In this document: in pieces, positions 13,913-22,107 of the stretch | Numbering within the stretch: position 1 is the first letter of the stretch | Layout: each line of letters starts with the position of its first letter | NCBI GenBank assembly: GCA_937894065.1 | Contig: CALCST010000016.1 | Span: forward strand, 62,001 to 126,000 | Direction of reading: 5' to 3' | Length of the DNA: 64,000 bases | DNA from: an uncultured Parabacteroides sp. | GTDB taxonomy: Bacteria; Bacteroidota; Bacteroidia; Bacteroidales; Tannerellaceae | The notes under the pieces: model-generated | What the model saw: only the letters and a program-made list of their open reading frames with translations | Told to the model about the DNA's origin: nothing | Databases searched by the model: none | Program-made: the position numbers and the translations under genes

Positions 13913-14893
13913 TTAAACCTTTTCTACATAAATCCCAACCAACGCCGACAAATCCTGATAAACCGGTTGTCCGGTGTTCCGGGTACATCGGTAAGTGGTA
14001 CCGCCCTGGGAATAGTATTTGCCGGAGAACAATTCCATATTGTTATTGTACGGTATTGGGTCATCCTGGGTCCCGGCATGTTCCTCATTGATTTCCTCGT
14101 AGAGGGCGGCAGTATCAACACTGGGTGGCTGGTTTGCCAGGACAGTGGAAATCTCCTGTCTTACCCGATAGAGACGATCTTCATACCGGACACGGAATTT
14201 CGCTTTCAGAGTCTTGCCGATGAAGTCTTTCCATTCCGGATGGATTTCTTTCAGCAGGAGAGCTTCGTTGTTCGTCATATCGGTATTGTTGATGGTCATT
14301 TGGGCGAAGAGGACCGCCCGCTGTTCAGGTGTTTTCTTGGCCGAGGCGATGGCGGCACGTACTTCCTCCAATGTCATGAAGGACGGTTCCGGGTAACCCT
14401 CCTGAAAATTAATTGCGGTCAGCGTTTCGATCGTATCGGCATTGGCGATAGAATCAAGCTGCTTTTTGATGTTTTTATCGCAGTCTCCATAATTGGCCAA
14501 TACACGACCGGAAATGAACAGGGCTTCATCGGGTGAAACCTCAACCACTCCGGATTCTGTTATAAGGGGAACGGTTGTATCGTTGTCCTTCACCGCCTGT
14601 TCTGCCTGACTACGCAACAGAAGTATGCCGCTTCGCTCCAGCGTGATATTCTTTCCGTCCAGCATGAAACGGCCTACGGCTTCCTCACCGCTGCACCATA
14701 TCGACATGACCGATTTTACGTCCGACAAATCAGGTTTGAACAAGAACGTTTCTTCCATGTAGTTTACGCCTTTCACTTTACCCTCTTTGTCGGCAGGGTT
14801 ATCCCGCACGTCCCAACGGACATTCCATTTGTTCTGATCGGCGTTGATACACTCAAACAGTGATACGCCTTTAGTTCCTTGTACTCTTTTCAT
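13913..14893 (-). CDS. Hypothetical phage protein with fibre/CBM-like C-terminus
   Basis: 326 residues. The N-terminus (MKRVQGTKGVSLFECINADQ) is followed by a domain containing WNVRWDVRDN. A helical middle holds MTLEEVRAAIASAKKTPEQR. The last ~50 residues (DPIPYNNNMELFSGKYYSQG then TYRCTRNTG) resemble the small aromatic-rich domains at the ends of phage fibre or carbohydrate-binding modules. Such domains bind surfaces, which is odd for an early gene; it could also be a tail-associated adaptor or substrate-binding module. It overlaps the preceding zinc-finger gene by 4 bp. I do not know its function. Confidence 0.65.
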   Translation of the reverse strand: MKRVQGTKGVSLFECINADQNKWNVRWDVRDNPADKEGKVKGVNYMEETFLFKPDLSDVKSVMSIWCSGEEAVGRFMLDGKNITLERSGILLLRSQAEQAVKDNDTTVPLITESGVVEVSPDEALFISGRVLANYGDCDKNIKKQLDSIANADTIETLTAINFQEGYPEPSFMTLEEVRAAIASAKKTPEQRAVLFAQMTINNTDMTNNEALLLKEIHPEWKDFIGKTLKAKFRVRYEDRLYRVRQEISTVLANQPPSVDTAALYEEINEEHAGTQDDPIPYNNNMELFSGKYYSQGGTTYRCTRNTGQPVYQDLSALVGIYVEKV

Positions 14894-15162
14894 TTTGTTT
14901 CCTCCATTTGATTGTTTTCCGGCACATAAGCCGAAATATAGGTTGTTACTTCACATGATACGATAACGCGGCCGGAGCCTTTGCACTGGGGACAAACAGC
15001 GTCGTCTTTTACTCCCTTACCCTCACAAACCTTGCAGGCTACGATATGAGGCGGGATCGTCTTTTCACGTTTAGGTGCAGGTGATTCCATTCCGGCCGGT
15101 TGCTGCGATTCCGGCCGTCTTTTAACCTGCTTTCTTCTGAATCTTTCTAAAATACTGTTCAT
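14890..15162 (-). CDS. DnaJ-type zinc finger protein, small
   Basis: 90 residues. An N-terminal basic segment (RFRRKQVKRRPE) precedes CKVCEGKGVKDDAVCPQCKG and SGRVIV, i.e. two CxxCxGxG motifs as in the DnaJ central zinc domain. No J-domain is present, so it is not a complete co-chaperone. It overlaps the following gene by 4 bp. A second protein with the same kind of motif lies immediately upstream, suggesting duplication or a two-part zinc-binding pair. The role in the phage is unknown. Confidence 0.7.
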   Translation of the reverse strand: MNSILERFRRKQVKRRPESQQPAGMESPAPKREKTIPPHIVACKVCEGKGVKDDAVCPQCKGSGRVIVSCEVTTYISAYVPENNQMEETK

Positions 15163-15170
15163 TTCGATTA

Positions 15171-15413
15171 TTATTGATTGTTACTACTATCGTCTGCCGT
15201 CCAGTTGACCGTTACGACAGCCTTCAGGCGTTTATTCCCTTTGCAGACAGGGCACTCGCATTTGATGCGCTCCCTGTATTCATCCATTCCCCAGAACCAG
15301 CCATTGCCGTGGCAATAAGTGCAGGGGATGCCGCCGAACTCCACCCGTTCGACCGGTTGCTCTTTCGGGAAAAGCGGCGGCTGGATAAGTAGTGCGTGTT
15401 GCCCTTTGCTCAT
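15171..15413 (-). CDS. DnaJ-type zinc finger protein, small
   Basis: 80 residues from MSKGQHALLIQPPLFPKEQP (15413). This Met overlaps the stop of the upstream DUF3164-like gene, the usual coupling in this operon. It contains CTYCHGNGWFWG and CECPVCKGNKR, a pair of DnaJ-like CxxCxGxG motifs. Like its downstream neighbour it lacks a J-domain. The longer upstream reading frame runs through the preceding gene and is not used. Function unknown beyond probable zinc binding. Confidence 0.68.
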   Translation of the reverse strand: MSKGQHALLIQPPLFPKEQPVERVEFGGIPCTYCHGNGWFWGMDEYRERIKCECPVCKGNKRLKAVVTVNWTADDSSNNQ

Positions 15414-16072
15414 GCTTCCGTCATGCCTAAAGGAATACAAACCCATGCTCCGTTCTCGTTCTTCACCTCAGCCCGGATAAACTGTTTGCTGATGGCCGGC
15501 TGGTAGGCTTCCTCAATGATCTGAACGCCTTCCATGAAACGTTCCGATCCGGTCTCTTCTGCAATCTTGCGAAGCTGAACCACACGGCTTGCCTTTAGCG
15601 TGCCCTTAGCGTCACGAGCCAACAGGCGAAGCACCATTTTTACAAGAGCTTTCGTCTTTTCATCGCTCGCCAATCCTTCGATATATTCTTTTACGATGGC
15701 GATTCCGTCTTCCACCGTATCCCGGTAGCCGTCGGTGGTATAAACGCCCACGGTGATACGCTTATCACCCGCCGAGTTGGTGAAGGTGTCGGAACGCTGG
15801 CCGTCCTTTTTCAGTTTCAGGACTTCCGACTTCATGTCGATCACACTGCGGAAGTCGTCCAACACAGCCAGTTTCGTATCCTTGATACCCTGGCTTAAAC
15901 ACTGCAAGGACGGGATTACCCGCTCAATGGTCTCATCTACCAAGTCCTTGTAGGCTTCGCGGTCGCGTTTGGCCTGTTCCCTGGCTTTCTTCTCGGCTTG
16001 TGCCGCCTTGAATGCTTCATACTCCTGCCGTTCTTCGGCTGTCATTTCAACTGTCTGTTTTACTTCTTCCAT
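15410..16072 (-). CDS. DUF3164-like early phage protein
   Basis: 220 residues. It opens with a charged coiled-coil segment (TAEERQEYEAFKAAQAEKKA) and continues with a conserved-looking region containing SVIDMKSEVLKLKKDGQRSD, TFTNSAGDKRITVGVY and DGIAIVKEYI. The C-terminal third has LARDAKGTLKASRVVQLRKI. This is the arrangement of the DUF3164 family found in early regions of Mu-like phages, as I recall it. The function of that family is not established; an association with DNA metabolism is often assumed. It lies in the middle of the early operon. Confidence 0.78.
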   Translation of the reverse strand: MEEVKQTVEMTAEERQEYEAFKAAQAEKKAREQAKRDREAYKDLVDETIERVIPSLQCLSQGIKDTKLAVLDDFRSVIDMKSEVLKLKKDGQRSDTFTNSAGDKRITVGVYTTDGYRDTVEDGIAIVKEYIEGLASDEKTKALVKMVLRLLARDAKGTLKASRVVQLRKIAEETGSERFMEGVQIIEEAYQPAISKQFIRAEVKNENGAWVCIPLGMTEA

Positions 16073-16079
16073 GATTCTG

Positions 16080-16511
16080 TCAGTTTAAAAATTGATTATC
16101 GTTGTTGTTTTCTTTCTCTTTCCGCTGGATGATCCGGAGCTTGATATTTACCGTTTCCAATTCCTCGACAGTCAGTTTCCGGAATTCCTTGCCAGCGATC
16201 CGAGGATTCATGCAGTAGGCATCCACTCGGTTCCAGTCGGTCGTGTCGATACCCATCTTCTGGAGTTGTTTCAGTACCGCCGAGCGCTTCCGGCGAAGTT
16301 CCTCGCGGTAGATTTCCCGTGCCCGGTAGCCTCCGGCGGTCTGTTGCATCGCATCACACATGGTGTCGTACTCTTTCGCTGTCATTTCTCGGAGCGATTC
16401 AGTCCTACCGCCCGTGTACTGGCTTACCAGCGTTGTTTTCAGTTCGTCCCGGTCCGTCGTAGGCAGACGGTTCAAAAGAGTGTAAAACCGGGCATAATTA
16501 CGTGCTTTCAT
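16080..16511 (-). CDS. GemA/gp16-like early protein (DUF1018-like)
   Basis: 143 residues. The N-terminus MKARNYARFYTLLNRLPTTD, an early 'K....Y.....AD.MQ' style core (EYDTMCDAMQQTAGGY) and a C-terminal helix with RKRSAVLKQLQKMGIDTTDW and RIAGKEFRKLTVEELETVNI fit the Mu gp16/GemA (DUF1018) family, which modulates host gene expression or DNA topology early in infection. Its start overlaps the upstream small gene (ATGA, 16508-16511). It is followed by the DUF3164-like gene as in several Mu-like phages. Confidence 0.75.
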   Translation of the reverse strand: MKARNYARFYTLLNRLPTTDRDELKTTLVSQYTGGRTESLREMTAKEYDTMCDAMQQTAGGYRAREIYREELRRKRSAVLKQLQKMGIDTTDWNRVDAYCMNPRIAGKEFRKLTVEELETVNIKLRIIQRKEKENNNDNQFLN

Positions 16512-16675
16512 TCAAAATCCTCCTCTTTTAGTCCGTACTCGGCCATTAATGCCGCATGCGATAGTTCAGAAAAGCGATCGGATAGTTCACTGTAGATATA
16601 CGACTGATCCAGTGCGGGAAAGACCATTGCCCGGTCTACTGCGTCGTTCAGGATTGCTTCGATGGTTGCGTCCAT
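16508..16675 (-). CDS. Small acidic early protein
   Basis: A 55-residue frame starting MDATIEAILNDAVDRAMVFP at 16675 and ending YGLKEEDFE. It is acidic, helical and has no known motif. Its stop codon overlaps the start of the GemA-like gene, which is the pattern throughout this operon and is the main reason to accept it as real. Confidence 0.6.
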   Translation of the reverse strand: MDATIEAILNDAVDRAMVFPALDQSYIYSELSDRFSELSHAALMAEYGLKEEDFE

Positions 16676-16704
16676 AGTGTTATCTGTTTAATTGGTTTGT
16701 ATAT

Positions 16705-17322
16705 TTATTCGCAAGCGTATTGGGCCGCGCCTTCTTCCCAGATTGTATAATGGTTTCCCGGCTTGGTGATAAAACGCCCTTTACTGATGGCCCGGAAGCC
16801 CCGGACAAAGATTTTTACGTCGGCATCGTATGCCACCTTTTTGGCGGCCCGGCCTTCCGGCTTTTCGCCTTCGCAATGGCTAACGAATATCAGCAACTTG
16901 TTGCGGTGCTTTTCTTTCAGTGCCTTGTAGCTGGCATACGTCAAACCGGAGTATTGAAAACTGTCGATAATGACTACATCGGGGCTACGGCGCTTCGAAA
17001 GTCGTTCGCTCAGGTCGTCCATCGATTCCCGGTCTAATATTTTGAACTTTCGGTTCACTTCTTCCATTCGTTCTCGGTTCAGTGTGTTTTGGAATGAAAG
17101 CCCCGTACTTTCTTCCAGGCTGTCGTAAGCGACCGTACACCACCGGCAAAGGTATTTGGCCAGCTTCATGACGAAGGTACTTTTACCGTTTCCGCTTTCG
17201 CCCCAAATGATCCACGTTCCGGTCCGATCCGGTCGGCCAAAAGCGGCTTCCCATTCACCCTCGAATGGGAAACAGGGGATATTCATAGACTGTACTTCTT
17301 TTGGTGAATAGGCTCTTTTCAT
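16705..17322 (-). CDS. RecA-fold P-loop ATPase, early phage protein
   Basis: 205 residues from MKRAYSPKEVQSMNIPCFPF (17322), which overlaps the preceding stop. Walker A is GESGNGKST (residues about 37-45) and Walker B is DVVIIDSFQYSG. LLIFVSHCEGEKPEGRAAK resembles the sensor strand after Walker B in RecA-like and DnaB/RadA-like ATPases. It differs from the MuB-like ATPase nearby, so the phage carries two ATPases. A role in DNA binding or replication is likely, but the substrate is not known. Confidence 0.75.
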   Translation of the reverse strand: MKRAYSPKEVQSMNIPCFPFEGEWEAAFGRPDRTGTWIIWGESGNGKSTFVMKLAKYLCRWCTVAYDSLEESTGLSFQNTLNRERMEEVNRKFKILDRESMDDLSERLSKRRSPDVVIIDSFQYSGLTYASYKALKEKHRNKLLIFVSHCEGEKPEGRAAKKVAYDADVKIFVRGFRAISKGRFITKPGNHYTIWEEGAAQYACE

Positions 17323-17531
17323 GCTTTTATCTCCTTTACTGCTACCTGGCAACTGGTTGCGTTTACTATTTTGTTTGCCAATTCCAAATTATCTATCTCT
17401 ATCACGATCAGCCCGACCGTCTTTGCCCGTCGTACCCGAATATCGCAAGGATATTCGCCTTCGTTCCAAAGCAGGAGCACGTGGGCGGCGTATTGTGGCT
17501 CCATACCTAACTGGTAAATCTTCTTATTCAT
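17319..17531 (-). CDS. Small early phage protein of unknown function
   Basis: 70 residues starting MNKKIYQLGMEPQYAAHVLL (17531). The Met overlaps the MuB stop, and the stop overlaps the next gene, showing tight coupling on both sides. The pattern of alternating strands and helices (VGLIVIEIDNLELANKIVNA) suggests a small alpha/beta fold, but no motif is recognised. Its location between the MuB-like and RecA-like ATPases suggests a role in transposition or replication. Confidence 0.65.
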   Translation of the reverse strand: MNKKIYQLGMEPQYAAHVLLLWNEGEYPCDIRVRRAKTVGLIVIEIDNLELANKIVNATSCQVAVKEIKA

Positions 17532-18411
17532 AATCGGCCTCCCTTCTGATTTTTTCGATTTCGGTATAAACCCGTCGTAGGCTGCCACCTGTTCGATTTA
17601 CAATTTGCGCCACGTCGTTTCGCCCCGGAGCGTTCACCTTTACTACCATTGCGGCCTGTGCTTTCAAGAACACTTCCCGTTCTTTCCCGTCATCCGGAGT
17701 TACTTTGCTGAATTTATCTCCGTACCGACTGAACATTTCCGTGTAACCGATCTTTTCGTTTTCAATCGAACGGATGATTTTTGCCCGAAGTCCGTCAGCA
17801 CCCATCATATACCAGGCGCAACTGCGTTCGGTAGCATTCCAAAGGGCTTTCAATTCCAAAAAGGCGGTATAATCCAAATCCCCGGCTTCATCAAGAATAA
17901 TTAGCGGGCGTTCCAGGGTTTTCAGGTAAAAGGCGAGATCGTCGTACACATCACAGTACCGGCCGTTATTGTTTACGCCAAATTCTTTGGCGATAAAGCG
18001 GATCAACCGAGATTTCGTTTTCACCTGCGAACAGTCCACGTAAATGGCATTCTTATGTGTCTTGACATACGCCCTTGCCGTGAATGTTTTCCCGATATTG
18101 GCCAAATCACAAAGTAGGGCTGATACACCGCTTTCTTGGCAAACCCGAAGCTGTTCGGTAATAAACAGGAAGGTCGGCGTTTCTGCAATTTTCCATTCTA
18201 TTTCATTACGAAGGGAAACATTTAACCGGCGGGCGATGCAAACCCAGGTAGCATCACTTACCATGCGGTCAATCTTTCCTTTCTTCAATGAATTGTAAAC
18301 ACTGGAAGAAATGCCCAGTGCGGCAGCGTGCTTGTTGTCACTGGGGTAATTTTCCCGATTTTCTTTTATGGCAGTGATTATATTCTGCTTGATTTCGTTT
18401 GTCAGTTCCAT
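17524..18411 (-). CDS. MuB-like transposition target ATPase
   Basis: 295 residues, close to Mu B (312). The N-terminal ~65 residues contain a helix-turn-helix (NKHAAALGISSSVYNSLKKG), as in MuB. The AAA+ part has the P-loop CDLANIGKT with Lys108; the first conserved Gly of GxxxxGKT is Asp here. Walker B is LIILDEAGDL (Asp174-Glu175). The C-terminal part (VNAPGRNDVAQIVNRTGGSL) resembles the MuB DNA-binding domain. MuB delivers target DNA to the transposase, gives target immunity and stimulates MuA. It directly follows the transposase gene. Confidence 0.88.
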   Translation of the reverse strand: MELTNEIKQNIITAIKENRENYPSDNKHAAALGISSSVYNSLKKGKIDRMVSDATWVCIARRLNVSLRNEIEWKIAETPTFLFITEQLRVCQESGVSALLCDLANIGKTFTARAYVKTHKNAIYVDCSQVKTKSRLIRFIAKEFGVNNNGRYCDVYDDLAFYLKTLERPLIILDEAGDLDYTAFLELKALWNATERSCAWYMMGADGLRAKIIRSIENEKIGYTEMFSRYGDKFSKVTPDDGKEREVFLKAQAAMVVKVNAPGRNDVAQIVNRTGGSLRRVYTEIEKIRREADYE

Positions 18412-18444
18412 TATATTGCTGTTTTAATATGATTATTATTCCGT

Positions 18445-20502
18445 TTAAATACTGGCTATCGCCCGTTTTACATAGTTCTTCGGATCGTAGTTCAAGAAGT
18501 CCATATCGTCGTTGTTTTGTGGTATCTGAACTTCTTTCGGTTGAACTTCCTTTATCTTCCGGGCGGTCTCTTTCTTTAAGATGCCAACCGGTTTCGCTGC
18601 GTTCCGCTCCATCATCCGGTCGAACGCCTTTCCGAATTTCAACTGTTCGGTCATGATCCGTCGGTCTTCTTCGGTCTGTTCGGCGGCTGCGGTGTTGAAT
18701 TTGCCCATATCCACCAGCTTGTCTATCAGTTTGCCGTTTTGGTAGATAAACAGGTCTTTGATACTTCCGTCTTCTTCCGGTATGTAGTAGGCATCCACCT
18801 TATAATTATTGGGGGCCAACCTTTCGATCACTTCCGGCGAACTCAGCCAGTAGTCAGTATAATTCACCCGGCAGTAGCTGTTTCGCCGGATGCTGGTTTC
18901 AACATGTTCGCCGATATATTTGGCGACGAATGACTTGTCGTAAGGCTCCAGATTCGGATTCATGGTTTCGCAAAGCACCTGCCAGCGGCTCATACCCGGA
19001 TATTTCTTTTGGTTTGGGTGAAGCGATTCGTTGAAAAGCCGGATAATCTCCTGATCTTCGGCAATCAGTTCGTCCCAGGTATAATATTGCTTATCTTCGT
19101 AAGTGTCGTTCAGTTCGTCGAACACTTTTTTCGCCTCCGTCCGGTATTTTTTATTCTTGGCGTAAAAACGTCCGATTCCTAATTGGTGTTCGTGTTCCAG
19201 GCTTCGTTTCTTGGCTCCGTTAAATTGTTCTGCATGCTTTTCCTGCGAATTTTGCGGGGCGCAGAAGTGAACAAAGGGAAATACTTCACCGGCTTTCAAA
19301 AAGCCGTCTTTCCATTGGCTCATTAAATGGTTTTCCACTTCCACCTGCGCCGGGGTTCCCCAGCCGTTCCGATCTATCAGGCGGAACATGCTGCGAAACA
19401 TGTCCACTACCAAATCAATATCCTTTTTCCGGCTATATGCGTACCCGACTACACATTGGCTGGCCACATCGTAAGCGTAATAGGCTTTCGGGCGTTGTTT
19501 CGTGTCTTTCAGTTTACGCGGAAGGTCGCGGTCGTCGAAAGAGATCAGGCTGAATGCAAACCCCGGATTCTCCCGGTGGACGTGCGGCCGTTGTTCGTGC
19601 ATGAAAGTTGTCCAACTCATGTGCTGTTTGTCTATCAAAGCCTGATTCTTTGGTAAGCTCAAATAATACTGAACCGTTGAAGGGCTTAACTCTATCGGGT
19701 TGCCTTTCTTGTCCGTATAATCCTCCGGGCTGTAAATCTCGCCCGTTTCCGGATCGTACATTTCCAACTCGCCCCGTACAAACTGATTATACATTTCATG
19801 AACACTGGTATTCCAAGGCCTGTTAGGACGTGCGGCAATACTTACCAGCAATTTTTCAATCTTGATATTAACCAAGCGCGTATTCTGGTTGCCGAACTTC
19901 TTACTTATCAGGCTGGCGTAACTCTTTTCCTTAAACTCATTCACCTTCTTTTTAAAGCGGTTCACCGATGTTGGCAGCGTGTGGCCAAACTCGGCTTGGT
20001 AGAAGTTGATCGCCCCGGCCATTTCTTCCCAGCAAACCCGGTTTCCCTGCATAACGGCCCGCTTCATCTTTACATCGTCCATCAACCGCAATACGGCACG
20101 GATGGCGGAAGCGTTCAACACGTATTCCTGCTGCTGTTCAAGTTCCAGTTCTTTTCCGGAGGCCAACCTGTATCCGGCAAAGAAAACCCGCGCGTTTTCG
20201 TCGATACACCAGTGTGCGGCAAACCAGTTTCGTAATATTTCAGACTTCATATCGCCGTATTTTTGTTCGACCATTTTCTTGTATTTCTCCGGAAGGCTTT
20301 CAACGGCGACCAAGGCGGTAACACCACGGCCTATACCTTTGCGGACAACCCGGATTTTACCGCGCTTTACTAACGATTTATAGCATTCATTTGTCATAAT
20401 AGGAGCTTTGGTATTATCAATCTGGTAACCGCCCACAGCGGGCCTATCGTCCCTTGTCAGGTCCTCTTTTGAAATACATAATATTTTCCCGTAGTATTCC
20501 AT
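18445..20502 (-). CDS. MuA-like DDE transposase
   Basis: 685 residues (Mu A is 663). The N-terminal part carries DNA-binding helices (LVKRGKIRVVRKGIGRGVTA) and a long helical region. The catalytic core has FDDRDLP (Asp323/324), VEVENHL (Glu390) and QEKHAEQFNGAKKR (Glu425). The 35-residue spacing between positions 390 and 425 is that of the D,D-35-E family, but the second acid is Glu instead of Asp. The C-terminal region contains PGMSRWQV and a charged tail ending NYVKRAIASI, where MuA binds MuB and ClpX. It performs integration and replicative transposition of the phage. Confidence 0.92.
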   Translation of the reverse strand: MEYYGKILCISKEDLTRDDRPAVGGYQIDNTKAPIMTNECYKSLVKRGKIRVVRKGIGRGVTALVAVESLPEKYKKMVEQKYGDMKSEILRNWFAAHWCIDENARVFFAGYRLASGKELELEQQQEYVLNASAIRAVLRLMDDVKMKRAVMQGNRVCWEEMAGAINFYQAEFGHTLPTSVNRFKKKVNEFKEKSYASLISKKFGNQNTRLVNIKIEKLLVSIAARPNRPWNTSVHEMYNQFVRGELEMYDPETGEIYSPEDYTDKKGNPIELSPSTVQYYLSLPKNQALIDKQHMSWTTFMHEQRPHVHRENPGFAFSLISFDDRDLPRKLKDTKQRPKAYYAYDVASQCVVGYAYSRKKDIDLVVDMFRSMFRLIDRNGWGTPAQVEVENHLMSQWKDGFLKAGEVFPFVHFCAPQNSQEKHAEQFNGAKKRSLEHEHQLGIGRFYAKNKKYRTEAKKVFDELNDTYEDKQYYTWDELIAEDQEIIRLFNESLHPNQKKYPGMSRWQVLCETMNPNLEPYDKSFVAKYIGEHVETSIRRNSYCRVNYTDYWLSSPEVIERLAPNNYKVDAYYIPEEDGSIKDLFIYQNGKLIDKLVDMGKFNTAAAEQTEEDRRIMTEQLKFGKAFDRMMERNAAKPVGILKKETARKIKEVQPKEVQIPQNNDDMDFLNYDPKNYVKRAIASI

Positions 20503-20514
20503 ATTGAACCCTCC

Positions 20515-20904
20515 TTAGCTATTCTGTAAAGACTGGGCCAGCTTGTAAACTTCACCTTGTACGCTCATAAACTCGGAAAGGGTAAGCCCGTCTTCAATCC
20601 GGCGAACCTCGCCGTCCACCAATACCGCCAGCCGGTTGGTATTCATGTGCAATATGATTTTCACACGAGGGCCGAATGTTTGTGTCATAGTTCCTTCGGC
20701 CGTTTGGTGGGTCGTATCAAAACCCGGAAGCGGACCGTTTATTTCCACGCCGCCCATTTCCTTTTTGGCCGTATAGCGGATTTTCCGGGCCAGTTCGTTG
20801 TCGCTTTCATAGTTGAGTGCTTTCCACACCGTAACGCGGGTAACTCCAAATGCCTCCTGGAGTCTCTTTCTTGCGTCGCTGTCGATTATTATCTGTCGTT
20901 TCAT
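20515..20904 (-). CDS. DNA-binding early protein (Ner-like position)
   Basis: 129 residues starting MKRQIIIDSDARKRLQEAFG. Residues about 10-35 (RLQEAFGVTRVTVWKALNYE) are a helix-turn-helix. The remainder has a beta-rich section (VKIILHMNTNRLAVLVDGEV) and ends with a helix. In Mu the Ner regulator sits directly upstream of A, and this gene occupies that place, though it is longer than Ner (75 residues). It could repress early transcription or assist transposition. The gap to the transposase is 12 bp. Confidence 0.72.
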   Translation of the reverse strand: MKRQIIIDSDARKRLQEAFGVTRVTVWKALNYESDNELARKIRYTAKKEMGGVEINGPLPGFDTTHQTAEGTMTQTFGPRVKIILHMNTNRLAVLVDGEVRRIEDGLTLSEFMSVQGEVYKLAQSLQNS

Positions 20905-20978
20905 ATTCTATTGCTTTTTAAATACCGTTATTATTCTGCTTAAAAGGCTTCCGCTATTCTCCCGAACCACGGAAGTTT

Positions 20979-20992
20979 GCTACATTTGTAGC
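20979..20992. promoter_or_regulatory. Palindrome overlapping a -7-like box
   Basis: GCTACATTTGTAGC has perfect 6-bp arms and a TT centre. On the plus strand it contains TACATTTG (20981-20988), a match to the Bacteroides -7 box, about 30 bp before the start of the 80-residue plus-strand gene. No good -33 box is visible, so the site may be regulated or may serve as an operator for the leftward early genes. Confidence 0.4.
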
Positions 20993-21018
20993 GTGCTAAA
21001 CCAAAAAATTAAATAATC

Positions 21019-21261
21019 ATGAATACTGGTTATACTACCGAGGATCTTATACGCCTTGAGGCTCGCCTTTATGCCGTTGAGCGTTACATCCAAGAACACG
21101 ATCCTGAAGGGGGTTGGTTCTTAGACCAAGAGTATCACAAATATCTCTCAGTTGTCGCATTTCGTCACGGTGACGACGAAATGATTCATCGCATGATTCA
21201 AGAAAGGAACGCTCATGAGGAGCTGTGCCGTAAACAGGATATTGAGATAAAATTTCCTTAG
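21019..21261 (+). CDS. Small plus-strand phage protein, antisense to early gene
   Basis: 80 residues, MNTGYTTEDLIRLEARLYAV..., acidic and helical with WFLDQEYHKYLSVVAF in the centre. It lies about 30 bp downstream of a -7-like box. The whole gene except its first 28 bp is antisense to the 3' part of the 254-residue minus-strand gene. Both frames look protein-like in composition, so this may be a genuine overlapping pair or one may be a shadow. I rate this one as somewhat more likely to be real than chance because of the promoter-like box and clean start. Confidence 0.5.
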   Translation: MNTGYTTEDLIRLEARLYAVERYIQEHDPEGGWFLDQEYHKYLSVVAFRHGDDEMIHRMIQERNAHEELCRKQDIEIKFP

Positions 21262-21811
21262 CTTTAGAGGATGCTTCTATAAAAGCTCTTTCGTGTTCTG
21301 CAATCTCCTGATAATAAAGATCCGTAATGGAAGCGCATTTCTCTTCAATCATTCTGCGAAGTGATTCTTTGCAGGATTCGTTAAGGCAAGAGTTCTTGAT
21401 TTTAGATAATGAATTATAGAACTCTGCCCTTTTCTCCTGAGATTGAAAAGTAGAAGTATCTGTTTGCTCCGGAAAATTTATGAAATACTGTCCGGGCGTG
21501 TTTGGTCCGGGCAGTGTATAGGCCTGAATAGCCCCTCTTTCCTTTAATCTCTTAAACTGGCCGGTGGTCATAATACCGGGAACCAAATCTTCATACCTGA
21601 ACAGTTTTGAGTATTTCAAATCTATTTCCTTCCCAACCGTTTTTCTCTCCAAAATGGCAATACCGCCAACATATACATTTTGGAATATTGCCGTTTCCGG
21701 AATCCTACTTAATTCCTTTTCTATCTTTTTCAGCAACTCTTGTTTTCCACGGCACACGCCTGTATTGAACCGTACACACTCCTTCTTTGCGATTACCTTT
21801 TTCACTTTCAT
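21047..21811 (-). CDS. Hypothetical early phage protein
   Basis: 254 residues beginning MKVKKVIAKKECVRFNTGVC. The N-terminal half has ELLKKIEKELSRIPETAIFQ and DLVPGIMTTGQFKRLKERGA; the latter looks like a DNA-binding helix followed by a wing. The C-terminal half is helical (KCASITDLYYQEIAEHERAF) and ends in a basic stretch that overlaps the antisense 80-residue gene. No enzyme motif is visible. It is the second gene of the early operon after the promoter near 22.1 kb, and could be a regulator. Confidence 0.65.
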   Translation of the reverse strand: MKVKKVIAKKECVRFNTGVCRGKQELLKKIEKELSRIPETAIFQNVYVGGIAILERKTVGKEIDLKYSKLFRYEDLVPGIMTTGQFKRLKERGAIQAYTLPGPNTPGQYFINFPEQTDTSTFQSQEKRAEFYNSLSKIKNSCLNESCKESLRRMIEEKCASITDLYYQEIAEHERAFIEASSKAKEILSQYPVYGTAPHERSFLESCDESFRRHRDEMRQLRDICDTLGLRTNPLQDRVLGCNAQRHKGEPQGV

Positions 21812-21823
21812 GATATTTCCTCC

Positions 21824-22033
21824 TTATTTTATAGTTTCAATCGTACAATCATCCAATTTCCCGGCAAGAACCGCCCTTACGTAAGCCATCGCACATTCGC
21901 CACTGGCCGCCACTACAAAATCAGTTTGCCCCGTCCCCGCAGCCGCTATATCCTCATGGCTGTTGAACTTTTCAATCAGGTTCAGCATCTTAAACTGCTC
22001 CTTTTCGTCGATAAATACTTTGATTGCTTTCAT
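21824..22033 (-). CDS. Small first gene of the early operon
   Basis: 69 residues, MKAIKVFIDEKEQFKMLNLI..., with a small alpha/beta pattern and ASGECAMAYVRAVLAGKLDD in the second half. No motif is recognised. It is the first gene downstream of the predicted early promoter (22108-22138) and 12 bp upstream of the next gene, so it is probably expressed when repression is lifted. Confidence 0.65.
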   Translation of the reverse strand: MKAIKVFIDEKEQFKMLNLIEKFNSHEDIAAAGTGQTDFVVAASGECAMAYVRAVLAGKLDDCTIETIK

Positions 22034-22107
22034 GTTTAACCGTTTTAATTATGCCGTCTCGAGCGTTTTTTCTATATTTACCGCCCGTTATCATTGTTAA
22101 TATGCTG

